A DNA stretch of 64,000 nucleotides. Origin: Ischnura elegans. Its lineage: Eukaryota > Arthropoda > Insecta > Odonata > Coenagrionidae. Of the stretch, positions 13,180-38,698 are shown piece after piece. Each line of letters opens with the position of its first letter. Within the stretch, counting starts at the first letter, position 1. The notes under the pieces are model-generated. The model did no database searches. It saw only the letters and a list, made by a program, of their open reading frames with translations, and was not told where the DNA came from. The position numbers and the translations under genes are program-made. The stretch spans positions 26,915,812 to 26,979,811 of the forward strand of contig NC_060259.1 in NCBI RefSeq assembly GCF_921293095.1, read 5' to 3'.

Positions 13180-14850
13180 CACCCATGTCTCGTATAGCGC
13201 AATTTCGATTAGCGCAATTTCGATATAGCGCAAATTCGTTCCTCGGGGAAACATTGCAACGCAGTGTAGCCTAATCAAAAATCTTAAACGCTCTCACGAT
13301 AAAACGTGAACTTGCGCTAAGTACACACGTAATTTCTATCAATTTACGCATATTAATATTATTTCTTGCCTCAAATCTTCTTTTTTGTTTATATATTAAT
13401 CGAAATTCATTGCTGTGCAATTGCCAAAAGTATTACTCGTCATTGGGTCCAGATAGCCGGCCTACCGAAGATTTATCTCGTCTCCTTAACAGAATGATAA
13501 TAAATAATTTAGATCGTTAATTAAGCGTGGGGCTAGTGGAAATGAGTTTTTTTTTTCAGCAATACGGTTTGAGACGTATTTTTGCCGTCGTAGGTTACCG
13601 GGCGATTGACTTCCAGGTAGAGGGTCTACGCTAAAGCCTTCAAGGTCATCAGTATTCACGGGGGAGAAAAGGAGCGGTGGCCGAGTTGCGTATGAATAGC
13701 ATCAACACATAAAAGGGTCCGCTATAGAGTCTCAAACACAATGGCTTCGTTCCCTCCCCGCAGTCATAGGCCTTCTGCGTCTCAGGAATACAGTTCAGCG
13801 GAAGAAGGTGATTTAGATAGAGCCATACAGAGTAAAAACCAAGAGAATATGCCAAAAAATAGGAATGCGTGTAGAAAAATCAAGAATTTATCAAGAAAAA
13901 CCATAAACCTAGAAGAGGACTTGAGAGAGGTCAATTGCTTTGAAAATGGAGAGCGTCAAAGCGATATTGCGCGGACGTTTAAACTCACGATGCCTTATTC
14001 TGAATAAAGACGAAGCTAAAATATCAGTGACCTCAGCCGCACCAACTTCAACCAAGCGGTCTACACATACGGAAAGTTCATGGTGAATCAGTACAAAAAG
14101 ACGAGAGTGGTAATCGCTCCGAGACATTTAGTGAAAGCTCCGGTTGGTTCCAGAATTGAAACGGCAAGCAGGTATTTTCAGTGCGGCGATATCAGGTGAA
14201 TCTGCAAGTGTTCATAGCGCAGCCGCCACAACATTTTCTGATGAACTCCAAGCTGTTATTGAAAGTGGCTCCTTTCCCCCTCAACTAGTTTTTAGTGTTG
14301 ACGAGACGATATTCTTTTGGAAAAGAATGCATTCTCGTTCATTCATTTTCAGGGAAGGAAAACCTGGGTCAGGTTTCAAGGTATTTAAAGACTGTTTCAC
14401 GTAGCTGCTAATGACTCGGAGGACTTCAAATTAAAATGATTTATCATTCATAAACTCCGCTAGCTATGAAATGGCATTTAAAGTAGCATTTTCCTGTCAT
14501 TTCGATGGGCGACAAAAGGGCCTGGGTGACACAATAGTTGTTTTTAGACTAGTTTGAAAAATCGTCAACTGCCGGCAACGCATTACGATCCCCTGAGATA
14601 GCAGATGTTAGCCCACCCGCACGACAGGATGGAATTTCGAAAGCACGTAAGAATTTTTTTTAACGTGAATAAAAGTCTTTGAATGCGTGAATACTATCTT
14701 TAAAGATGTTTTAAACTATAAATATTTATAGAAATAATGTTTTCTAAGGCTTTTTATGGGAATATAGATGTTTTAGAGAAAATTCAATACCCAAGACCTA
14801 TGCTCCCAGGAACGCATCCCTATCTTCCCTAAAAAAATGCTCTCGTATAA
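13180..14850 (+). mobile_element. Tigger-like DNA transposon, right end missing
   Basis: Begins TA-CACCCATGTCTCGTATAGCG, the terminal repeat shared with the copies at 16,352-18,089 and 61,908-63,653, here in the opposite orientation. Transposase remnants read on the plus strand. The sequence parallels the other copies until about 14,850 (ctctcgtata) and then stops, so roughly the last 70 bp including the right terminal repeat is lost. It lies in the spacer of the large inverted repeat. It appears more diverged than the other two copies, with extra stops such as one after MPYSE. Confidence 0.85.
13741..14404 (+). pseudogene. Tigger transposase remnant (N-terminal and start of DDE)
   Basis: Two frames: 13,741-14,007 begins MASFPPRS and includes INLEEDLREVNCFENGERQS, matching the pogo/Tigger helix-turn-helix; 14,144-14,404 includes FSDELQAVIE, VFSVDETIFFWKRM and GSGFKVFKDCFT, which span the end of the CENP-B-type domain and the first catalytic Asp (DET). 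A frameshift and stop lie between them, and the remaining DDE domain is absent. It cannot encode active transposase. Confidence 0.8.
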
Positions 14851-15403
14851 TCAGCTAAATTGCTGTTTGAATCCTTTTAAGGAAATCACAATTACTCGCC
14901 AATATCTTGTGTTTCCTGCTGCATAGGCAACCAAGTCAAACATTCCCACATTCATCGTTTATTATTCGAGGTATTCGAATATTCAAGCAATGATTTAATA
15001 TTCGAATTCGATATTCAAGTTTGAGAAATCTGCTATTCGACCCATCTATGACCTTGTATGACCATGACACACGTTTTGGAAGGAAATCAATGAGAAATTT
15101 CAGATCACCAGGGTTTTGTTTTAAATTCAGCCTCCGCAATATATAATGCAGGAAGCATTTTTTCTCAGTGAATGATTTTTCCCCCAATTTCAATATTGTT
15201 ATATGGATATAAAGTCCATTAACCATGTGAAGAGGCATTTTATACTGAATGGAATATTTATATTGAAAGGAATTGAATTGGAAGGAGCCTATATAAAATT
15301 TAAAAATAAACAATAAATTTATAGAACCTATGGTTATCCAATTACCTAATGAGCACACAGGGAAGAACGTGTAGTAAATTTGTAACAGACATGAGTAATC
15401 TAT
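14851..15403. other. Short unassigned segment between Tigger and right arm
   Basis: The first 110 bp (about 14,866-14,960) resembles 18,770-18,850, sharing TGTTTGAATCC and GGCAACC, so a dispersed repeat lies here. The rest is AT-rich. A 140-codon minus-strand frame (14,936-15,358) shows no family motif and low-complexity composition, so it is not called. Confidence 0.4.
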
Positions 15404-16349
15404 AAGTCAAAGTATAACTGAGGGTATGATACACATTTAAAAAAAGTTAGAAGCTTCCGTGGAAATACTGCATTAAAACGGTCAAAGGCTCCGCTCCGCT
15501 CCGCCCCAGGATTCTACAGCGAAAACGACCGTTTTCGCTGTAGAATCCTGGGGGTCAGGGATCGGAGAGTAAAGAAGGTACAAGAGTCTCTGCTGGTATC
15601 TTTCTGATAGGTATTTTTGTATGAGTCCCAGGAAAACAACTCACTTTTTTTTAGGTTTGAATGCTTTTAATAGAAGCATGGTCTTCGATCGTATCCAAAG
15701 AAAACTAAATGAACTTCAATGAAACGTGCACTTACCTCGGCTGAAAAACCTTCACTGCCTTCACCATAGACCATTTGAGAATCAGTGCCTTGAAGCAAAA
15801 CATAAAAACGGTGAATGCTGAGCGTTAAAACCCATACAGTTTCAATAACCTTACTGCGTCACGGCTAATACATCTCCCAACGCGCAGAGACAAACCCTGC
15901 CGTGCGATCGAAAAATCAATGTTATTTCCAGCATCGCAAACTTGTTTCAAAGATAACTGCATAAATACCTCAAGAAATCTTCAAAGACGGCTCTCATACA
16001 AGTTGCTCCGCATGACTTTGCCGAAAACCCATTTGAAACTCTACCTAAATGTAAAACCACGTCGAAAAACAGTATCCGCCATTTTGTAACCGCACGATAA
16101 GAATTTATCGATGATATTCTTTAAGATTACAGAAAATTAAAGTAAAACACCATGGCAACAGATTATGTGGTTTTTTATTCCGTAAGAGTCCACCTATAAC
16201 TTCACCATCTACTTTGGAAGATTTTCAGAGAAAATTGAAGACGGGCATCATTATGGAAATTTGCTCACATTTGAGCCTCTGTATCTCAGTAACGGGTGAG
16301 ATCTATGCCAAATGAAGTAAATATCAATAATTTCAATCATTTTTTAGTA
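15404..16349 (-). repeat. Right arm of the large inverted repeat (inner part)
   Basis: Reverse complement of 10,593-11,546. It starts AGTCAAAGTATAACTGAGGG and includes the conserved hairpin. Homology runs up to the TA where the Tigger element at 16,352 is inserted, and continues beyond that element at 18,092-18,175. The arm therefore predates the Tigger insertion. Between the arms lie about 3.86 kb. Confidence 0.8.
15508..15549. repeat. 19-bp-stem hairpin in the right arm
   Basis: Counterpart of the 11,398 hairpin. The stem half AGGATTCTACAGCGAAAAC pairs with its reverse complement around a 4-nt centre (GACC). The stem sequence is identical to that of the left arm while the loop differs. Confidence 0.85.
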
Positions 16350-16351
16350 TA

Positions 16352-18089
16352 CACCCATGTCTCGTATATCGCAAGGGATGCGTTCCTCGGGGTCTTTGCG
16401 CTATACGAATTTGCGTTATACGAGAGCGTTTTATCATTGGGAAGATAGGGATGCGTTCCTGGTAGCATAGGTCTTTGGTATTGAATTTCCTCTAAAACAT
16501 CTATATTCCCATAAAAAGCCTTAGAAAACATTATTTATATAAATGTTTATAGTTTAAAACATCTTTAAAGATAGTATGCACGCATTCAAAGACTTTTATT
16601 CACCTTAAAAAAAATTCTTACGTGCTTTTGAAATTCCCTCCTGTCGTGCGGGTGGGCTAACATCTGCTATCTCAGGGGTTCGTAATGCATTGCCGGAAGT
16701 TGACGATTTTTCAAACTAGTCTAAAAACAACTATTGTGTCACCCAGGCCCTTTTGTCGCCCATCGAAATGACAGGAAAATGCTACTTCGAATGCCATTTC
16801 ATAGCTAGCGGAGTTTATGAATGATAAATCATTTTAATTTGAAGTCCTCCGAGTCATTAGCAGCTATGTGAAACAGTCTTTAAATGCCTTGAAACCTGAC
16901 CCAGGTTTTCCTTCCCTGAAAATGAATGAACGAGATTGCATTCTTTTCCAAAACAATATCGTCTCGTCAACACTAAAAACTGGTTGAGGGGGAAAGGTGC
17001 CACTTTCAATCACAGCTTGGAGTTCATCAGAAAATGTTGCGGTGACTGCGCTATCAACACTTGCATACGCACCTGATATCGCCGCACTGAAAATACCTGC
17101 TTGCCGTTTAAATGCTGGAACCAACCGGAGCTTTCACTAAATGTCTCGGAGCGATTACCACTCTCGTCTTTTTGTACTGATTCTCTATGAACTTTCCGTA
17201 TGTGTAGACCGCTTGGTTGAAGTTGGTGCGGCTGAGGTCACTGATGTTTTAACTTCGTCTTAATTCAAGATAAGGCATCGTACGTTTAAACTTCCGCACA
17301 ATATCGCTTTGACGCTCTCCATTTTCAAAGCAATTGACCTCTCTCAATTCCTCTTCTAGGTTTATAGTTTTTACTGATAAATTCTTGATTTTTCTACACG
17401 CATTCCTATTTTTTGCCAAATTCTCTTGGTTTTTACTCTGTATGGCTCTATCTAAATCACCTTCCACTGCTGAACTGTATTCCTGAGACGCAGAAGGCCT
17501 AAGACTGCGGGGAGTGAACGAAGCCATTGTGTTTGAAACTCTATAGCGGACCCTTTTATGTGTTGATGCTATTCATGCGCAACTCGGCCACCGCTCCATT
17601 TCTCCCCCGTGAATACCGATGACCTAGAAGGCTTTAGCGTAGACGGCGTGGACCCTCTACCTGGAAGTCAATCGCCCGATAACCTATGACGGCAAAAATA
17701 CGTCTCAAACCGTATTGCTGAAAAAAAATCATTTCCACTAGCCCCACGCTTAATTAACGATCTAAATTATTTATTACCATTCTGTTAAGGAGACGAGATA
17801 AATTACTTCGGTAAGCCGGCTATCTGGACCCAGTAATACTTTTGGCCATTGCACAGCAATAGATTTCGATTAATATATAAACAAAAAAGAAGCTTTGAGG
17901 CAAGCAATAACATTACTATGCGTAAAATGATAGAAATTTCGTTTGTACTTTGCGCAAGTTCACGTTTTATCACGAGAGCGTTTAAGAGTTTTGATTAGGC
18001 TACACTGCGTTGCAATGTTTCCCCGAGGAACGTATTTTCGCTTTATCGAAATTGCGCTAATCGAAATTGCGCTATACGAGACATGGGTG
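16352..18089 (-). mobile_element. Tigger-like DNA transposon, both ends intact
   Basis: A 1,738-bp element with terminal repeats CACCCATGTCTCGTATA and the reverse complement at the right end (TATACGAGACATGGGTG), flanked on each side by TA. Subterminal copies of TTGCGCTATACGA and AATTGCGCTAATCG occur at both ends. It is inserted in the right arm of the inverted repeat, which resumes immediately after its right TA. Transposase remnants read on the minus strand. It looks almost identical to the copy at 61,908-63,653, so both moved recently. Confidence 0.9.
16864..17527 (-). pseudogene. Tigger transposase remnant
   Basis: The first frame (17,527-17,249) encodes MASFTPRS... with the helix-turn-helix segment INLEEELREVNCFENGERQS and ends at LELRRS followed by a stop. 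The second frame (17,124-16,864) holds FSDELQAVIE, VFSVDETILFWKRM (first catalytic Asp) and GFKAFKDCFT, then stops. A full Tigger transposase is far longer and includes two more catalytic acids, which the 1.74-kb element has no room for. The same stop positions are present in the 61,908 copy, so the lesion predates their spread. Confidence 0.8.
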
Positions 18090-18091
18090 TA

Positions 18092-18175
18092 CCGACAAAT
18101 TTTCAAGTTTATAACTCAAAACAAAGCCATTTTGTAATTTTGTCCGCCTTTTTTCCCATTGTCGGCCCACTGTGC
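18092..18175 (-). repeat. Right arm of the inverted repeat (outer part)
   Basis: Continuation of the right arm beyond the inserted Tigger. It matches the left arm at about 10,510-10,590 in reverse complement (aaattacaaaatggc, aaaggcgga, gcacagtggg). Homology with the left arm is lost outside CACAGTGGG, which may mark the original element boundary. Confidence 0.7.
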
Positions 18176-19118
18176 ATCGGGTGTTTTCTGTGTGGGTGTA
18201 TTAAATTCAGCTTTTATTTTCTTTCGTCTTCGGACCATAGCCCTTCCGAAGAAATAAGTGAGAACTTAAAAAGATGGACTGAAAATAATTGAAGATGAAG
18301 AAAAGAACATGGGCTGGAACGTGTGAATATTGCACAACGCTCTGAGTTGTCCGCTAGCACATAATGATAGGGATAACACAACATTGTTCATGCTTTACAT
18401 ATTGCCTTAATTATATTAAAAAATATATTTATTAGAAAGGAACATTTCAGATAATAGACTATTTTTGGCCAATGTGATCTATCTTACAAACAATCACTGC
18501 ACTGGCGAAAGCATTTTTAGGCAGTTTTAGGCATAACATGCACATTGCTCTCGTAAATACGTGTACTTGAAAGGATGTTTGATGGATAAGAATTTTTACA
18601 GTAGACAGAAATTCATAATAGCAGAGCATATGCCGAGTGGAGTGCAAACATTTTTTTAGAGAAGTGGCGTGTTCCTTAAGGATATTTGAAAGAGAATTTA
18701 GGTGAATCAACAAAACAATCAACAAATGGGAGTGTTTTGATAAAGTACTGAATTTTCTTGAAATCAGCAAAAATCTTGTTTGAATCCTTTAATGAATATC
18801 ATAAATACTTTGACATTGGCAACCTAGCCAAATATTTCCCCATTCATAGTTTTTTTTGTCCATCCCCTAAAAAACAATAGATCGAGGTTCTACTGTACTA
18901 ATGACCCTGTCTTTCGCTTCTATTCCCCACCCCTTGACCTCCCACAGAAAACAAAAAAATCCTACTAATTATGGTAACTATGTTTTCAGTCCTGATAATG
19001 ATCCAGAGCAGTAGACAGTTGACTAGAATAGATTACTTTTCAGAGAACACACCTCTCATCTGGAATTAAGGGAAAGGTAATAATTTGGGAATCCCCATTG
19101 AATACTACAAATCATACA
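18176..19118. other. AT-rich DNA with a pogo-type terminal remnant
   Basis: Mostly unassigned. The piece at about 18,770-18,895 resembles 14,866-14,960 and ends GATCGAGGTTCTACTG followed by TA. That is the reverse complement of the pogo-type end CAGTAGAACCTCG seen at 59,720, so it is a truncated pogo-type MITE. No gene was seen in the remainder. Confidence 0.45.
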
Positions 19119-19785
19119 ATAGGGTGGTTTCCTATTATTTTTTTATTGACTAAATCGAAAGATTATTACTCCTGAAGTACGTATTTCATGCTTTTAGATT
19201 TTTAAATGACGATATCTATTTTTCGCGATCAAATGAAAAGTGAAAATTTTCAAGCGAGCGAAAACGCGACGCGTAAGTATGAATGCCGGGAAATCTCTCC
19301 GTGTGACGTATTTCTGGTTCCCGCTGCCGCCCTGTGAGGTGACCTTGAGGCGAGGCTTAGCGCTGATACGACGCAGGCTGCTAGCGGGTAGCTGAGTACC
19401 CTGCTGGCTGGTAGCGCTTGGCTTAAATAAGGATTATTAATACCTTATCAAATGAAGAAAACTTTCCGACCTTAGCCAGTTTTAATAAGTGATTATTAAG
19501 ACATGTTTCCCTGAGCTCTGCGCCTCATGCATGCAATGGTAACCTCAGACGATGTATAACTACTATCTTCTCGTATAGAAACTAGGTCCCTGTGACGTCA
19601 CGTAGAGTGGCATCGCATGGGCACCAATCTGGCCCTTTTCAAATAAGGATAAAAATGGACCATTGCCTTTCGTCTAAACCGGTATTTCTAAAACGAAATA
19701 ATTTGTACATTATGAATACACTAGTGGTGGGTAAGGAATCGCAATCAATGCCTTTCGTTTTCTTTGATGAAGGAAACTACCCTAT
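19119..19785 (+). mobile_element. CRE-containing MITE, copy 1
   Basis: A 667-bp element with inverted ends ATAGGGTGGTTTCCT and AGGAAACTACCCTAT (one mismatch). It is nearly identical to 25,913-26,578 and similar to 43,596-44,253. All three copies contain a CREB/ATF-type palindrome TGACGTCA (near 19,592 here) and end with an open stretch reading MPFVFFDEGNYPI that spans the right terminal repeat. No transposase was found. The superfamily is unknown because a clear target duplication could not be assigned. Confidence 0.8.
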
Positions 19786-19902
19786 TGAATCAGGGAAAAT
19801 TCTGTGTGTTAAATTACAATGTGAAGTAAAACTTTTGGGCTAAAAGGACATTTTCTATGCAAAGATGTAATAGCCCGAAATCATGACCTGAATAACAAAT
19901 TA

Positions 19903-20562
19903 CAGCAGACTACCGATTATCTGGCTACGGCATATCCGAGTTGCTGATTATCCATGCATGATTTTCACTCTCGTTCAGTGTTTTCCGTGATCTTTATAAA
20001 AAAAAAGAAAATCGGACCCAAATCACCGGAATTACTGCATTTTAATGCTAGGCTACAAAGGGCCATTATTTCCATTAGAATCCCCTTCATAAAACGGAAG
20101 CAATCGTGAACGAGGTTCCTGTTTTCCAAGCCTCACAGTGTGAGACTGTGCTTTGTGATCACGGATACACATCCTGCAGCAGTTGTATCCCGGTGCCCGA
20201 CAGTGTAGTTTCCGACTTCGCACAGTGGTTTTGAAGCATTTGTGCAAACCAATTTTCTGTATCCATGATCACACAGCCATGGATGCGTGGTTTCCGAAAC
20301 CATGTCTAACATAGAGTAGTAGAACTACGAATACAATCATATTATCGCCACTAAAAAGATCGCAGTCTGGAAACAAAGCTCTCAATGAGTCCAGGAAGCA
20401 CTCTAAAATAACAGAATAACTACATAAATAATAATATATTGTTTGTTTTACGTAAATTATGAACATTACAACACATGAAAGTGAAAGTTTAGGTTATCCG
20501 TGTTTTCCGATTATTTGTGCCATCTCTCCCCATTATTAGCCCGGATAATCGGGAGTGTGCTG
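19903..20562. mobile_element. pogo/Tigger-type MITE, TA flanked
   Basis: A 660-bp element with left end CAGCAGACTACCGATTATCT and right end that reads CAGCACACTCCCGATTATCC in reverse complement; both are flanked by TA. The GATTATC(C/T)G(G) ends are characteristic of pogo/Tigger elements. Interior frames show no transposase, so it is non-autonomous. Confidence 0.8.
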
Positions 20563-22329
20563 TACCTCTATTTAAGGAATTAAGCGTGAACTAGCCAGTG
20601 ACATACCTCTACCAAGGCACACCCAAGTACACATTAGGTCCAAAATTACCGCGGAGGAAAAATCATTTGCCTTTACTGGTAATCACTTAATGAAACATGA
20701 AGTATTAAGCCAAAATGAGTAACTATTCTAAAATTGTTGAATAAAAAAAATTCTGTCAAATAATGAAGTATACATCAATTCACTCATTAAATTCAATGCA
20801 ACCACTTTCCTATGCCTGGATGAAAGGGCAGACTATTACAATCTTAACAACAGTTTAATTTACCATGCATTAAAACAATATGTAGTACACCCTTTTTTTG
20901 CAGTTTTAGAAAAAAAAGCTGCAAGATATTTCTCTCCTTAAGTACTTGGTTCTTAAGTTACCGAAACAATTTAAGTAAATCACTATCACACAATCACAGC
21001 TGTGTTGATAAAGACAATAAATATAATTAACAGATAGAAAACATGAGGTGAGAAAGTACAAGTTTAGAATTGATATAGTATTACGAACATGGCCATTTGG
21101 CAGCCCCATTCAGGAGGTAGAATATTTTATCATATGCCATAACACACAGAGAAGCTATAACTGAGAATATGTAGAGGTGACTTCACAGTTCAGTGTTGCT
21201 TTTACACTAGGGCTGGAAAGTTTATCAATTACTGCATTGAAAACAACAGAAATCACACCACCTGCTGGTCGCCATCACCAAAGAAAAACCTGTTTATGTT
21301 GTTAGTTTTAAGTATACCAGGATTAGCCACGCTCATAACTTCACGGCAGTCAACTGCAATGCATAAATTGTGCGAATAATACAGATAAAAAACATTCAAT
21401 TCGGTCAAGGCAAATGATTTCTTCTCTGTGGATTTGTTGCTGTTGTTGACCGATTACTCCAAATGGAGGCACAAATATGCTCAGTATTCGAAACTGTTCT
21501 TAGGATTTTAGGAGACCTGGTGAACTACATATGCCTAAGTGGTCTAATTTAGAGAAAAAATATTATTTCTTTCATCAGCTAATATAATCTCGTAGCTCTC
21601 ACCATCAATACCATTTTTATGAGTACTTACTTTCTCTTCAATAAGTGACAAAACTTTTCCCAAGGCATGAGAATGCGATTCTGTAGGGACAAACACTCAT
21701 GGAAGTGTCTCATTACCAAAGTTTTACCTTAAATAATCAATCTATTGTGACTACAGCTGCTTTTATTGATGAAATAACATGTGCTTAGTTGAAGCTGGGT
21801 AAATGCATGTCTGAGCAAAGTCACTTGCACATCTGCTATTACCGTGATTAATCTCAAACATTTCCTACATTGCCTACCTAAGCTCTCTCTTAAACTATTT
21901 CATTAACAAAATTTGAAAAACTTCTTACTTCTTAATGAGGAAATTACAGAATGTGTCACTGCATACACAAGCACAATCATGGGCATCCTGGTTAACTAAC
22001 TAGATTCACTTCTAACCCACTTTAAAATATTAATATGTATGGATAATATTGTAATAAATTTTAAGTAAAAATGCACCAAGCAAAAGCAATTTGGTGAAAT
22101 AGCATGGTCTTACCAATTAGAGTGCACTAAGAGCTTAAATCAAGGCCTGAAAATTACAGGCACATATGGCTGTGAGTACAATGGCTCTTCGGCGTGGCAA
22201 TGCTAGGTTGAGCTGTAGACGCACTCTGCACCAATAATGTGAATGACGATCAGCATTCACACGATCAGGATGAACTTGAATGATTAATTTCAATTTGCTG
22301 GGACAAGAATCCTTCAATTGGACACCTAC
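20563..22329. other. Pten intron downstream of exon 7, with one candidate exon
   Basis: AT-rich DNA without transposon ends that I recognise. It contains the splice-flanked 50-nt segment at 21,631-21,680 described separately. The expected continuation of Pten (a segment resembling LTLTKNDLDKANKDK of the vertebrate protein) was not found here or elsewhere to the left. Confidence 0.5.
21631..21680 (-). other. Candidate 50-nt cryptic or alternative exon
   Basis: On the minus strand a strong pyrimidine-rich acceptor (GTGTTTGTCCCTACAG) precedes, and a consensus donor (GTAAGT) follows, exactly 50 nt. It lies 650 nt downstream of Pten exon 7. Joined to exon 7 at its GTAGGT donor, it would shift to a stop after about 14 codons. 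Another frame through it (SHSHALGKVLSLIEEK) is open but out of phase with exon 7. It could be an alternative terminal exon, part of another gene, or chance. Confidence 0.3.
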
Positions 22330-37594
<15,265 letters not shown>

Positions 37595-37750
37595 TCTAGA
37601 GTAACCCGAATCTTGGTCCTCAAACAATGGACCAAGTGTTGGCTCTTCCTGCTCCTCAACAGAAACATGGAGTGGAGTAGCTGAAGCAGAAATTTGCTCT
37701 GTTTTTTCGCTGCTCAGCCTTGACTTCCTACAGGACAAGCATACACCCAT
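37595..37750 (-). CDS. Pten: In-frame N-terminal extension of Pten with acylation-type start (alternative long form)
   Basis: The Pten frame stays open for 52 codons upstream to an ATG at 37,750 and then meets TAG 15 nt further up. The extension begins MGVCLSCRKSR: Gly2 in a myristoylation-type context with Cys4 and Cys7 as possible palmitoylation sites. A Ser/Glu-rich acidic stretch follows (SVEEQEEPTLGPLFEDQDSG). If translated it would give a membrane-anchored long form, analogous in position but not in sequence to human PTEN-L. Against it: the upstream ATG has a weak Kozak context (T at -3), and an acceptor-like CTCTAG before the canonical start suggests the extension may be leader or intron. 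I recognise no homologous protein. Confidence 0.4.
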
Positions 37751-38698
37751 AAAAGTAACAGCACCCTATGCCCTGTAACACATCATTTTGTCCCACAGGA
37801 CCTGTCAGTAATAATTTACGAGGGGTGAAACAAAATAACACAGTTATGAATAAGATAGGGACAGCTTCTGCACAGTTGTATCCATCCGGGACAGCGAACG
37901 ATCTGTCACGTCCATGCTACATCGTCTGCACACTCGCAAGCACCGAGGATTTCCCATTAAAAAATTTACTATCAATGTGTGGACATCTTAAAAGTCAAGA
38001 TTGTGTATCAAATTAGAATTTAGTATTCAACTACAGGCAAAACTCTTCAGTAATAATAGTAACTCTACGGAGAAATGGCGTCTCACTAACGTTCCGTTCC
38101 TACCGTGTGCACTATGCTAAGCCCGTATGCGATGAAAAATGGAACGCTAACAAATGACTGACGTCAAGCCGGGTCAAGCGGGGAATTCATTTACGGCAGG
38201 AGAATCTTTGAAGCGAATGAGTTCGATCAAGAAATAAAATATTTTTAACTTCTCTGCTTTCATTTACTCCCTACTGTGAACTGCAAATATTTTACTGCTA
38301 GTTTAGATGAAAAATTTTTCACTTCAACCAATTTACCACAAAAAATAACCAATGTTGAAATATTTCGATTGTCATGAATGAAGGGGAGACGGCGGATTAA
38401 ACGTAATACTTTGCATAGCATGCTTTACCTAATACATTCATGAAACATCTCGCAATTAAAACTCAATACAATACTTGAATACGAGCAAATGGCACTATGA
38501 AGCACCAAGATTATATGCTCGGCGAGGTAAAGAAGAGCGTGAACGAATTGCCACATCCGAAGAATGGTACAACGAAATAACTTTACAGACCGGACTGTAA
38601 CAGTTGCGTGGTTAGGCAAATTAATAAAATGAAATCGTGAAAATTTTGTAAACGAATTATTTTCTTCCGCAGTTTTTCAAAACAAAGTTTGGAACAAT
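37751..38698. promoter_or_regulatory. Upstream region of Pten, promoter inferred
   Basis: About 950 bp between the Pten 5' exon and the next transposon. No TATA box at a fixed distance was identified. Position alone suggests that the Pten promoter and 5' leader lie here. Short open frames are uninformative. Confidence 0.3.

Noticed and set aside
14936-15358. 140-codon minus-strand frame
   Set aside because: No motif, Phe/Ile/Tyr-rich as expected from AT-rich sequence, and it ends beside a repeat boundary.
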